Assembly (NCBI GenBank): GCA_022843625.1
Contig: JALHNH010000044.1
Coordinates: forward strand, 1 to 55,051
Origin: Bryobacter sp.
Lineage (GTDB): Bacteria > Acidobacteriota > Terriglobia > Bryobacterales > Bryobacteraceae
Direction of reading: 5' to 3'
DNA length: 55,051 nt
In this document: positions 25,999 through 33,724 of the stretch, piece by piece
Position numbering within the stretch: position 1 is the stretch's first letter
How the letters are laid out: every line of letters starts with the position of its first letter
Translations under genes and position numbers: made by a program
The notes under the pieces: model-generated
The model's input: only the letters and a program-made list of their open reading frames with translations
Told to the model about the DNA's origin: nothing
Database searches by the model: none

Positions 25999-26804
25999 AC
26001 GCGGGAACTGGCGATAGCCGGAGTTTTGATCTCGGCCTCGGGCAGTGGAACCTCTGGATTCAAGTATAGTTTTGTCAGCCCGGTCTTGAGGATGTCGAAT
26101 GCAGTATCGACGTCATCGGCGAAAACAAAGAGGTCCAGGTCTGCCGCGCTGATCATGCCGGTCTCTACCAGAGCATCAAAGCTTATGACCTTGCGCCAGA
26201 AGGAAGTGCCGTAGAGAAGACAGACCATCTTCTTGTGGAGCTTGCGCGTTTGGACGAGGGTCAGGATCTCTGTCAGCTCGTCCAGTGTGCCGAAGCCGCC
26301 GGGGAAAACGATGAGGGCCTTGGCAAGATACGAGAACCAGAACTTGCGCATGAAGAAGTAATGGAACTCGAAGCTGAGGTCTTTGGTGATGTATGGGTTG
26401 GGTGCCTGCTCCATCGGTAGACCGATATTGAGGCCGATCGAGAGACCGCCCGCGTCGTGTGCGCCACGATTGGCCGCTTCCATGATGCCGGGGCCGCCGC
26501 CGGTGCAGACGACGAACTTGCGCTCAGTGTCCGTGAGGCCCATCGACCATTCGGTGAGCCGCTGGGCCAAGTCGCGGCACTCCAGGTAGTAGCGACCCAT
26601 TGGGTGGGTTGAGAAGTCGGGGTCCTCAGGTGCAGGGATGCGTGCCGATCCAAAGAAGACGAGCGTGTCGTGAATGTGATTGAGACGGAACTCGCGTAAG
26701 GGGTCGAGGTATTCCGAAAGGATGCGGACGCTTCGGCCTTCGGGTGAGTGGAGGAACTCGGGCTTTTCGTAAGCAAGCTGGTCGCGACCGGGCTTATTGC
26801 TCAT
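25995..26804 (-). CDS. LOG family protein (lysine-decarboxylase-like Rossmann fold)
   Basis: A 269-residue protein from the ATG at 26804, which overlaps the end of lpxD by 11 nt; longer in-frame starts lie inside lpxD. It has GGGPGIMEAANRGA and the LOG signature PGGFGTLDELTE. Members cleave nucleoside 5'-monophosphates to the base and phosphoribose (cytokinin-activating in plants) and in bacteria often act as general nucleotide phosphoribohydrolases. The 3' end overlaps the phosphatase gene by 4 nt. Confidence 0.9.
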   Translation of the reverse strand: MSNKPGRDQLAYEKPEFLHSPEGRSVRILSEYLDPLREFRLNHIHDTLVFFGSARIPAPEDPDFSTHPMGRYYLECRDLAQRLTEWSMGLTDTERKFVVCTGGGPGIMEAANRGAHDAGGLSIGLNIGLPMEQAPNPYITKDLSFEFHYFFMRKFWFSYLAKALIVFPGGFGTLDELTEILTLVQTRKLHKKMVCLLYGTSFWRKVISFDALVETGMISAADLDLFVFADDVDTAFDILKTGLTKLYLNPEVPLPEAEIKTPAIASSRV

Positions 26805-27825
26805 GGTTGGGTGTACCTTCTTCGAGAATTTTAAGACGGCTTTCCAGGTCGCGAAGAGTGCGCACCATCTCGCCAAGCTTGGGGAAGGCAGTGACAGCGC
26901 GCCGCCATTCCCTAAAATCAAAGGCCGGCGAGCCCGATACGATGGTGCCCTTTTCGACATCATGTCCGACTCCGCTTTGGGCATAGACTACTGCGTTGTC
27001 ATGGATCGTCAAGTGTCCTGAGACGCCGACCTGGCCAGCCAGCAGGACTGACTTTTTGAGGATGGTGGAACCAGCAAGACCGACTTGCGAGCAGATGATG
27101 TTGTCTTCACCGACAACACAAGCGTGACCGACCTGAACGAGCGAGTCGATTTTGGCCCCGCGCTCGACACGGCTTTCGCCCATTGTGGCGCGATCAATGT
27201 TGGTGAGGCTTTGAATCTCGACATCATCTTCGATGACAGTGATGCCGGATTGCACGATCTTGTGATGAGTACCGTCGGCTCGCTTGGCAAAGCCGAAGCC
27301 GTCGCCGCCGATTACGACATGATTTTGAAGAATGACACGGTTGCCGATGCGGCAAAATTCACGAACGACCGAATGAGAGTGGGCCAGGAAGTCGTCGCCG
27401 ATTTGAGCTCCTGCGTAGACTACGGCGTGAGGATGCAAGGTGGCGTTTTTGCCGATCGAAACTCCAGCACCGACGAAGCAAAAGGGAGCGATTGAAGCAC
27501 CTTCGCCGATGGTGGCAGAAGGTGAGATGAAGGCTTGGGGCGAGATGCCGGAAGCGAGTTTTGGCGGCTGGTAGAAGAGTTCGAGAGTACGGGCGAAGTC
27601 AAGGTAGGGGTTGCTTGAGATTAGCGTGGGGAGGAAGGCAGAAGCCTGGGCGGCGATGATTGCCGAGGCTTGTGAGTCTTTGACCTTGTGGGCGTATTTG
27701 GGGTTAGCCAGGAAAGTGAGCTGACCGGTTGTGGCTTGTTCCATGCCGGAGAGCGAAATGATGTCGGGGTCGGACTCACCAGCGACGGTGCACCCCAGGC
27801 GGGTGGCAATCTCGGATAGAAGCAT
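26794..27825 (-). CDS. lpxD: UDP-3-O-acylglucosamine N-acyltransferase LpxD
   Basis: A 343-residue enzyme of lipid A synthesis that adds the second acyl chain to UDP-3-O-acylglucosamine from acyl-ACP. Residues about 1-100 form the uridine-binding domain; residues about 100-320 are hexapeptide repeats of a left-handed beta helix, with the likely catalytic His in VQVGHACVVGED. The presence of lpxD shows a lipid A-bearing outer membrane. Other lpx or fabZ genes, often adjacent, are absent here. It starts 18 nt after the zinc-ribbon protein gene. Confidence 0.95.
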   Translation of the reverse strand: MLLSEIATRLGCTVAGESDPDIISLSGMEQATTGQLTFLANPKYAHKVKDSQASAIIAAQASAFLPTLISSNPYLDFARTLELFYQPPKLASGISPQAFISPSATIGEGASIAPFCFVGAGVSIGKNATLHPHAVVYAGAQIGDDFLAHSHSVVREFCRIGNRVILQNHVVIGGDGFGFAKRADGTHHKIVQSGITVIEDDVEIQSLTNIDRATMGESRVERGAKIDSLVQVGHACVVGEDNIICSQVGLAGSTILKKSVLLAGQVGVSGHLTIHDNAVVYAQSGVGHDVEKGTIVSGSPAFDFREWRRAVTAFPKLGEMVRTLRDLESRLKILEEGTPNHEQ

Positions 27826-27843
27826 ACCCTTCTATTGTGCCTG

Positions 27844-28077
27844 TCAAGAGGCTTTGGCGGCGCAGGCTTCGGAACAATATTGGCGATCCGCTGGGGCGTA
27901 GGTTCCGCAGACGGGGCACTTTTTTAGGGAAGACGTAGGGCCAGCGGTGGACTGAGGCTTTTGTGGAGCCTCAGGGTTGACCATTTCCTTGACTTCTTTC
28001 GTGATCATGGCCATTATCGCCCGGATAAAGGCGGCGGCGATTGCGGCGATGAGGAGGCCAATGAGTGCTTTGATCAT
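27844..28077 (-). CDS. Small membrane-anchored zinc-ribbon protein
   Basis: A 77-residue protein with one N-terminal membrane helix (ALIGLLIAAIAAAFIRAIMA), a Pro/Ser-rich linker, and a C-terminal treble-clef-like zinc ribbon KCPVCGTYAPADRQYCSEAC. The two C-x2/3-C pairs can bind one zinc. Function unknown. Its ATG lies only about 7 nt after the T tract of an intrinsic terminator and has no visible ribosome site, so it may be read from a leaderless transcript or start elsewhere. It is followed closely by lpxD. Confidence 0.75.
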   Translation of the reverse strand: MIKALIGLLIAAIAAAFIRAIMAMITKEVKEMVNPEAPQKPQSTAGPTSSLKKCPVCGTYAPADRQYCSEACAAKAS

Positions 28078-28084
28078 AAATTGG

Positions 28085-28111
28085 AAAAAGGGCGGCTCAG
28101 GTGAGCCGCCC
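28085..28111 (-). terminator. Strong intrinsic terminator after the TPR protein gene
   Basis: On the minus strand a perfect 9-bp stem GGGCGGCTC / GAGCCGCCC closes a 4-nt loop (ACCT) and is followed at once by TTTTTCC. It lies about 23 nt after the TPR gene stop and ends the upstream transcription unit. The next gene's start codon is only a few nt further on. Confidence 0.88.
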
Positions 28112-28134
28112 TTCCTTTGGTTTGTGAAGAACGG

Positions 28135-29325
28135 CTAGTTCTTCTTTTTCTTGGCTGGTGCAGCCGGGGCGCTCTTTTTAGCGTCCGGGTTGGTGTAGGT
28201 GGTTTGGACGGTGCCGCCCATGGTTTCGATCATGCCCTTGGCGCTGGCGGCGAAGGGGCCGTCGGGCTTGAGGGCAAGGTATTTTTCGAACGAAGCCTGG
28301 GTGCCTTCAGGGAAGGTCATCTTGCCAGTCTTGGTGTCGACCTGCGCTTTGCCAGTGAGGAAAATTCCCATCTGGTAATGAGCGTCGGCGTAGTTGGGGT
28401 CAGCTTCGATTGCCTTCTTGAAGGCTACTCCGGCGGGTTCGTTCTGGCCAGCGTTGACGAGAAGTGCACCGAGGTTGTAGAAGTAACGACCGGCACCCGC
28501 AGGATCGAGGGCAGCGGCTTTATTCAGATTCTCCTGAGCTTCGGGAAACTTGCCAGCGCGGGCGAGTGAGAGGCCATAGTTGTTGAGATAGGAGGCATCG
28601 TCCGGCTTGAGGGTGATTGCCTTCTGGAAGTACTCGAGGGACTTCGCATTGGCGGCGTCCTTTTCAGCGCCGGTCTTGGTTTTGCCGAGGCTGCCATAAG
28701 CTTCAGCCAACTGGCCGAAGATTACGTGCTGGGTTGCATCCATTGTGGCTGCCTTTTCAAAAGACTCAACTGCTGCCTGGAAGTTGTTTGCTTTCATGGC
28801 TTCCATGCCGCCATTGAAGGCGTCGTTGAGTTCTTTGTTCTTCTTCATGGCTTCAGAACGTTCTTTGGCCTGCTTTTCGAGGGCAGCCTTTTGTTCTGGA
28901 GTCATGTCGCGTTCCATTTCTTTGGTAACGGTGCCGGTTTCGGCGGCCTTCTGCATGGCGGCCTGACGTTCGGCGTTCTTGGCGAGGTCAAAGGTAACCG
29001 GGACGGGATCACCGAGACGCATGCGGACGCCCTTAAGGCTGTCCACGACTTTGCCGTCGACTTCACAAGAGACGTCGTAGGTGCCGAGGGGCAGGCCGGC
29101 GTGGAAGAATTCGCCCTTTTTATTGGTTTTTACCTTGTAGTTGCCTTTGATGTCCGTGCGAACAATCAGGATAAGTGCGGCGTCTTTGCCGACGGGCTTG
29201 CCGTCGACGCCTTTTACCGTACCTTCGATTGCGCCGGTCTGAGAGAATGCGGGGTTGGCACTAAGGCCGAGGAACAGGGCGAGCGTAAAACTCAAGCCGA
29301 TTACGTTCCGAAAGAGATTTTTCAT
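28135..29325 (-). CDS. Exported TPR protein with N-terminal CarboxypepD_reg-like domain
   Basis: A 396-residue exported protein. The ATG at 29325 has GGAG 8 nt upstream, better than the in-frame GTG at 29334. The signal peptide ends near ANPAFSQ. Residues about 30-115 form a carboxypeptidase-regulatory-like beta sandwich (IEGTVKGVDGKPVGK, GEFFHAGLPLGTYDVS). A charged helical linker follows, then TPR repeats from about 170 to 345 (NNFQAAVESFEKAA, KSLEYFQKAITLKPDDASYL). The C-terminus is lysine/alanine-rich. It is probably a periplasmic scaffold; partner unknown. It follows the carboxylase gene by about 36 nt. Confidence 0.85.
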   Translation of the reverse strand: MKNLFRNVIGLSFTLALFLGLSANPAFSQTGAIEGTVKGVDGKPVGKDAALILIVRTDIKGNYKVKTNKKGEFFHAGLPLGTYDVSCEVDGKVVDSLKGVRMRLGDPVPVTFDLAKNAERQAAMQKAAETGTVTKEMERDMTPEQKAALEKQAKERSEAMKKNKELNDAFNGGMEAMKANNFQAAVESFEKAATMDATQHVIFGQLAEAYGSLGKTKTGAEKDAANAKSLEYFQKAITLKPDDASYLNNYGLSLARAGKFPEAQENLNKAAALDPAGAGRYFYNLGALLVNAGQNEPAGVAFKKAIEADPNYADAHYQMGIFLTGKAQVDTKTGKMTFPEGTQASFEKYLALKPDGPFAASAKGMIETMGGTVQTTYTNPDAKKSAPAAPAKKKKN

Positions 29326-29361
29326 GGGGTTCACTCCGATTGTGGTTCCTCAATGAGAATA

Positions 29362-30912
29362 CTACAGAGGGATGTTGCCGTGTTTTTTGCGCGGCAGGGT
29401 GTCGACCTTGTTTTCGAGCATCCGCAAAGCGCGAATGACCCGAGGACGCGTCTCTCGAGGCAGGATGACGTCGTCGATATAACCGCGTTCGGCGGCCACG
29501 AAGGGGTTAGCGAATTTCTCTTTGAACTCTTGCACCTTTTCGGCTCTCAACTCCTGTTGGTTGGATGCACGGGAAATCTCGTTTCGGTACACGATATTTA
29601 CAGCACCTTCGGCACCCATAACGGCGATTTCAGCCATGGGGTAGGCGAGGTTGATGTCCGTACGCAGGTGCTTGGAGCCCATGACGCAATAGGCTCCGCC
29701 GTAGGCCTTTCTGGTGATGACCGTAATTTTGGGGACAGTGGCTTCGGCGTAGGCGTAGAGGAGCTTTGCGCCGTGGCGGATGATGCCGCCGAATTCCTGT
29801 TCGGTGCCGGGGAGGAAGCCGGGGACGTCTTCAAAAGTGACGATGGGGATGTTGAAGGCATCACAGAAGCGGACGAAGCGGGCGGCCTTGACGCTGGAAT
29901 TGATGTCGAGGCAGCCGGCTAGAACGGCAGGCTGGTTGGCTACGATGCCGATAGATTGACCGCCCATCCGTGCGAAGCCAATAAAGATGTTGCGGGCGTA
30001 GTGTTCGTGGACCTCAAAGAAGTTGCCGTCGTCGACGACGCGGCTGATGATGTCCTTTATGTCGTAGGGCTGGTTGGATTCGATGGGCACGACGGTATCG
30101 AGCTCGGGGTCCATGCGATCGAAGGGATCGTCCGTAGGATGCTTTGGGACATCGTCGCGATTGTTTTGAGGCAGGAATTCGAGGAGGCCGCGGATCTGGC
30201 GGAGACAATCCTGATCGGAGGGGGCGAGGAAGTGGGCGACGCCGGAGGTGGCGTTGTGGGTCATGCCGCCGCCGAGGTCTTCTTTGGAGACTTCCTCATG
30301 AGTGACAGTGCGGATGACGTCGGGGCCGGTGACGAACATGTGCGAGGTGCCGTCGACCATGAAGATGAAATCGGTGAGGGCAGGCGAATAGACAGCGCCG
30401 CCGGCACAGGGGCCAAGGATGGCCGAGATCTGGGGTACAACACCGGAGGCAAGAGTGTTGCGAAGGAAAATGTCGGCGTAGCCGGCCAGGGAGACGACGC
30501 CTTCCTGGATGCGTGCGCCGCCGGAATCGTTGAGGCCGATCAGGGGCGCGCCGTTTTTAAGCGCCATATCCATGACCTTGCAGATTTTGAGGGCATTCGA
30601 TTCTGAGAGCGAGCCGCCAAGGACGGTGAAATCCTGAGCGAAGACGTAAACGAGTCGGCCGTGGATATAGCCGTAACCAGTAACGAAGCCATCGCCATCG
30701 AAGACCTGATCGTCCATCTGGAAGTCGCGGCAGCGGTGACGGACGAAGGGGTCGAGTTCTTCAAAGGTGCCTTCGTCGAGGAGGAAGTCGATGCGCTCGC
30801 GGGCGGTGAGTTTGCCGTCACGGCGCTGGCGTTCGAGGCGGTCTGGGCCGCCCCCGAGTTTGGCATTGGCACGGCGACGTTCGAGTTCTGCGACAGGATT
30901 CTTGTCAGTCAT
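29362..30912 (-). CDS. Acyl-CoA carboxylase, carboxyltransferase (beta) subunit
   Basis: A 516-residue biotin-dependent carboxyltransferase, of the propionyl-CoA carboxylase beta/MmdA group. It transfers carboxyl from biotin to propionyl- or acetyl-CoA. Visible features: GGSLSESNALKICKVMDMAL, the oxyanion motif GGARIQEGV, and PGFLPGTEQEFGGIIRHGAK in the C-domain. The biotin carboxylase subunit is not in the window, so the holoenzyme must be assembled from a distant gene. Substrate (propionyl-CoA most likely) is inferred from length and motifs. Its start overlaps the VWFA gene by 4 nt. Confidence 0.92.
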   Translation of the reverse strand: MTDKNPVAELERRRANAKLGGGPDRLERQRRDGKLTARERIDFLLDEGTFEELDPFVRHRCRDFQMDDQVFDGDGFVTGYGYIHGRLVYVFAQDFTVLGGSLSESNALKICKVMDMALKNGAPLIGLNDSGGARIQEGVVSLAGYADIFLRNTLASGVVPQISAILGPCAGGAVYSPALTDFIFMVDGTSHMFVTGPDVIRTVTHEEVSKEDLGGGMTHNATSGVAHFLAPSDQDCLRQIRGLLEFLPQNNRDDVPKHPTDDPFDRMDPELDTVVPIESNQPYDIKDIISRVVDDGNFFEVHEHYARNIFIGFARMGGQSIGIVANQPAVLAGCLDINSSVKAARFVRFCDAFNIPIVTFEDVPGFLPGTEQEFGGIIRHGAKLLYAYAEATVPKITVITRKAYGGAYCVMGSKHLRTDINLAYPMAEIAVMGAEGAVNIVYRNEISRASNQQELRAEKVQEFKEKFANPFVAAERGYIDDVILPRETRPRVIRALRMLENKVDTLPRKKHGNIPL

Positions 30913-31823
30913 AACGAACTAGTGTAGTAGCCTGCACGGACGCGGATCGTGGCTTTGCCGTACTTCTTTTGACCTTCTTTGGAAAGAGTGACCTGGACTT
31001 TGCGGAATTGATTGGGGGTGGAGGCCGGGGCGTTGTAGGTAATAAGGTATCGCTGGCGGAGGTTGGCGAGGAGTTTGGCAAAGGCTTCATCGGCGCGGTC
31101 GGTTCGCAGGACTTCGCCGCCTGTTTCGGCGGAAAGCTTGAAGACATCGGCCCAGGAGAAATCCGGGTTTCGCGCTTCGGGATTTTTGACGGGCTTGGGC
31201 GGCTCGGCGTTCTTGGTGACGATGGAGTTGAGGACCGCGTCGGCGGCGGAGAGCTTGCGGATGACGAGGTCGTCGGGGACACGGTAGTTGAGGGCACGGT
31301 TGTCGGTGAGGATGAAGATAGCGCGGTGGCCGGTGAGTTTTGTGTTTTCGATGAAGGCGTCGCCAGCGTCGACAAGTGCGGCATTGATTGAGGTGCCGGA
31401 GGGGAGGAGGTCTGGACGGAGGGCCTGATCGATGGCGTTGGCGGCTCGATCCATGTTGGAGGTGAAGGGCATGAGGTAGTCGGACTCTTTGGCAAAGATC
31501 ATGACACCAACTTTGTCGCTTGGGCGGAGCTGGCCGAGGAGGGTGCGGGCGCGCTTGCCGATTTGCGAGAGGTAGTCTCTCATGCTGCCGGAGACGTCGA
31601 GGACGAGGAGAATGTTCAGGGCATCCTGATCACGGCCGAGGTAATTGAGCTGGACAGGATTGCCGTTGTCCTGGACGATCAGGTCTTCTGGCTTCAGGCT
31701 GAGCAGGAAGCCTTTGTCATTGCTGGCCAGGAGGTCGAGGCGGACCTGGGTGACGCCCCCTTTGAAGGTAACGTCGTCCTGTGTCTGGGCAATCAGACAA
31801 AATAGGTAAGCCACTAGCCTCAT
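30909..31823 (-). CDS. VWFA-related acidobacterial protein
   Basis: A 304-residue exported protein from the ATG at 31823. A short signal peptide (MRLVAYLFCLIAQTQ) is followed by a beta-rich segment and a von Willebrand A domain with the metal site DVSGSM and the later residues expected for MIDAS. The layout matches the VWFA-related family frequent in Acidobacteria (TIGR03436-like). Such proteins mediate protein contacts outside the cell; the partner is unknown. A longer frame runs into selB on the other strand and is not credible. Its start codon overlaps that of selB. Confidence 0.85.
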   Translation of the reverse strand: MRLVAYLFCLIAQTQDDVTFKGGVTQVRLDLLASNDKGFLLSLKPEDLIVQDNGNPVQLNYLGRDQDALNILLVLDVSGSMRDYLSQIGKRARTLLGQLRPSDKVGVMIFAKESDYLMPFTSNMDRAANAIDQALRPDLLPSGTSINAALVDAGDAFIENTKLTGHRAIFILTDNRALNYRVPDDLVIRKLSAADAVLNSIVTKNAEPPKPVKNPEARNPDFSWADVFKLSAETGGEVLRTDRADEAFAKLLANLRQRYLITYNAPASTPNQFRKVQVTLSKEGQKKYGKATIRVRAGYYTSSL

Positions 31824-33672
31824 GAAGAATATTATCGTCGGGACTGCCGGACATATCGACCACGGAAAGACAACTCTTGTCAAAGCGCTGACCGGGATTG
31901 ATACAGACCGGCTGAAAGAAGAGAAGGAACGGGGCATTTCGATCGACCTCGGTTTTGCGAATTTGAAGACGGCGCAGGGGGCGCGGATCGCCTTTATCGA
32001 CGTGCCCGGGCATGAGCGTTTTGTGCGAAACATGCTGGCGGGTGTGAGCGGTATTGATTTAGTGCTGTTTGTGGTGGCGGCCGATGAGGCGATCAAGCCG
32101 CAGACGCGGGAGCACTTTGATATTTGCCGGCTATTAGGGATTGAGCGTGGCGTGATTGCTTTAACGAAGGCGGATTTGGTGGATGCGGACTGGCTTGAGC
32201 TGGTGCGGATGGAGATGGAGGATTTTGTTCGCGGGAGTTTTTTGGAGGGGGCGCCCATCGTTCCGGTTAGCGCAACGACGGGGATGGGACTGGATGAGTT
32301 GCTTCAGGCAATTACTGCGGCTGCGGTGGGGATGCAGCAGCGGGACCTGAAGCGGATGCCGAGGCTGGCGATTGACAGGGCCTTTGTGATGAAGGGGCAC
32401 GGGACTGTTGTGACGGGAACGCTGAAAGAAGGGCGGTTGGCGGTGGAGAGCGAAGTGGAGTTGTATCCGAGCGGGCGGGTGGCGCGGGTGCGGGGGATAC
32501 AGGTGCATGGTGAGGCCGTGAAGGAGGCGCAGGCCGGGCAGAGGACGGCAGTGAATCTAGCTGGAGTGGAAGTCGGCGATGTGGTGCGTGGTTATGTGGC
32601 GGCACCGCCGGGCAAGCTGTCGCCGGTTCGCATCTTTGACGCGCAGATCGATTTATTGCCGGGGGCGAAGCTGATTCGGGACCGGGCGCAGGTGCATTTT
32701 CATGCAGGGACGATGGAGGTGGCGGCGGAGTTGCGGGTGCTCGATGAGAAGCGGACGATTGAGCCCGGAAACAAGGCGTGGGTAAGGCTGGTGCTGGAGG
32801 AAGAGACGCTGGTGCTGCCGGGGGACCGGTTCATTTTGCGCAGTTTTTCGCCAGTGGTGACGATTGCCGGCGGGACTGTGGTGGAGTTGCACTTTGGGGT
32901 AACGCGGATGCGGCGGAAGGGGGCGGTGGAGCGCCTCGCGAGGTGGAAGGGACTGGATATTGCGGGACGAATCGGGATCCTGCTTGAGGAGCGGCCGCTG
33001 GGGATGGAGTTTGGAGATCTGAGGCGGCGATTGGGTTGTCTTGAGAGTGATATTCCGTCGGGGCTAGAGCGGATTGGGTCTTGGGTGGCTTCTGGGGCGA
33101 ATCTGAAGAAGATTGGGGTGGAACTGGTGCAGCGGTTGCGGCAACACCACAAGGAGTTTCCGCTGGAGGCAGGGCTATCGAGAGAGGCGCTGCGGTCTGG
33201 GTTGCTGGCTGGGGCGCCGGCTGGGCTGATGGAAGCGCTTTTGAGGCAGGCTCCGAGTGTGAAGGCAGAGGGAGACTTGTTACGGCTGGAGAGCCACAAA
33301 GTGAGGCTTGAGGCTAAGGAGGATGAAGCTTCGCAGGCGATGGAGGCGGCCTTTTTGAAGGCTGGCCTCGCAGTGCCGGCGGTAGATGATGTTTTGGCTT
33401 CGACCGGGCTGGCAGCGGCGCGGGCAAAGGCGGTGCTTGGGCTGTTGTTGAGGGAAGGAAAACTGGTGAGGGTGGGGCCGGATCTGGTGTATCACCGTGA
33501 GGCGCTGGGATTGCTGAAGCAGATATTTGCCGAGCGGAAGGGGCAACGATTTGGGGTGGTGGAGTTCAAGGAGTGGACGGGGGTATCACGAAAGTATGCG
33601 ATACCACTACTTGAGTTTCTGGACCGGGAGAAGATCACACGCCGTGAAGGAGACCAGCGCCTGATTTTGTAA
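31822..33672 (+). CDS. selB: Selenocysteine-specific elongation factor SelB
   Basis: A 616-residue translation GTPase that delivers selenocysteyl-tRNA to UGA codons bearing a SECIS element. The N-terminus has G1 GTAGHIDHGKTTLVKALTG, the DxPGH motif as DVPGHERFVRN, and a TKAD nucleotide-specificity motif (LTKADLVD). Beta-barrel domains follow (about 175-355), then C-terminal winged helices (about 400-616) that bind SECIS RNA. The start is fixed by the G1 box. selA, selC and selD are not in the window, so a selenoprotein set must lie elsewhere. It is read divergently from the VWFA gene. Confidence 0.94.
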   Translation: MKNIIVGTAGHIDHGKTTLVKALTGIDTDRLKEEKERGISIDLGFANLKTAQGARIAFIDVPGHERFVRNMLAGVSGIDLVLFVVAADEAIKPQTREHFDICRLLGIERGVIALTKADLVDADWLELVRMEMEDFVRGSFLEGAPIVPVSATTGMGLDELLQAITAAAVGMQQRDLKRMPRLAIDRAFVMKGHGTVVTGTLKEGRLAVESEVELYPSGRVARVRGIQVHGEAVKEAQAGQRTAVNLAGVEVGDVVRGYVAAPPGKLSPVRIFDAQIDLLPGAKLIRDRAQVHFHAGTMEVAAELRVLDEKRTIEPGNKAWVRLVLEEETLVLPGDRFILRSFSPVVTIAGGTVVELHFGVTRMRRKGAVERLARWKGLDIAGRIGILLEERPLGMEFGDLRRRLGCLESDIPSGLERIGSWVASGANLKKIGVELVQRLRQHHKEFPLEAGLSREALRSGLLAGAPAGLMEALLRQAPSVKAEGDLLRLESHKVRLEAKEDEASQAMEAAFLKAGLAVPAVDDVLASTGLAAARAKAVLGLLLREGKLVRVGPDLVYHREALGLLKQIFAERKGQRFGVVEFKEWTGVSRKYAIPLLEFLDREKITRREGDQRLIL

Positions 33673-33724
33673 TTTCATTCTTGAAGCCGCCGCGCTGTCC
33701 GATAAGAGCCGAGAAGTGACAGGA

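Noticed and set aside
28726..29922. A 398-codon plus-strand frame antisense to the TPR and carboxylase genes
   Set aside because: It crosses two well-supported genes on the other strand and has low-complexity Gly/Val/Asp composition typical of antisense frames in GC-rich DNA.
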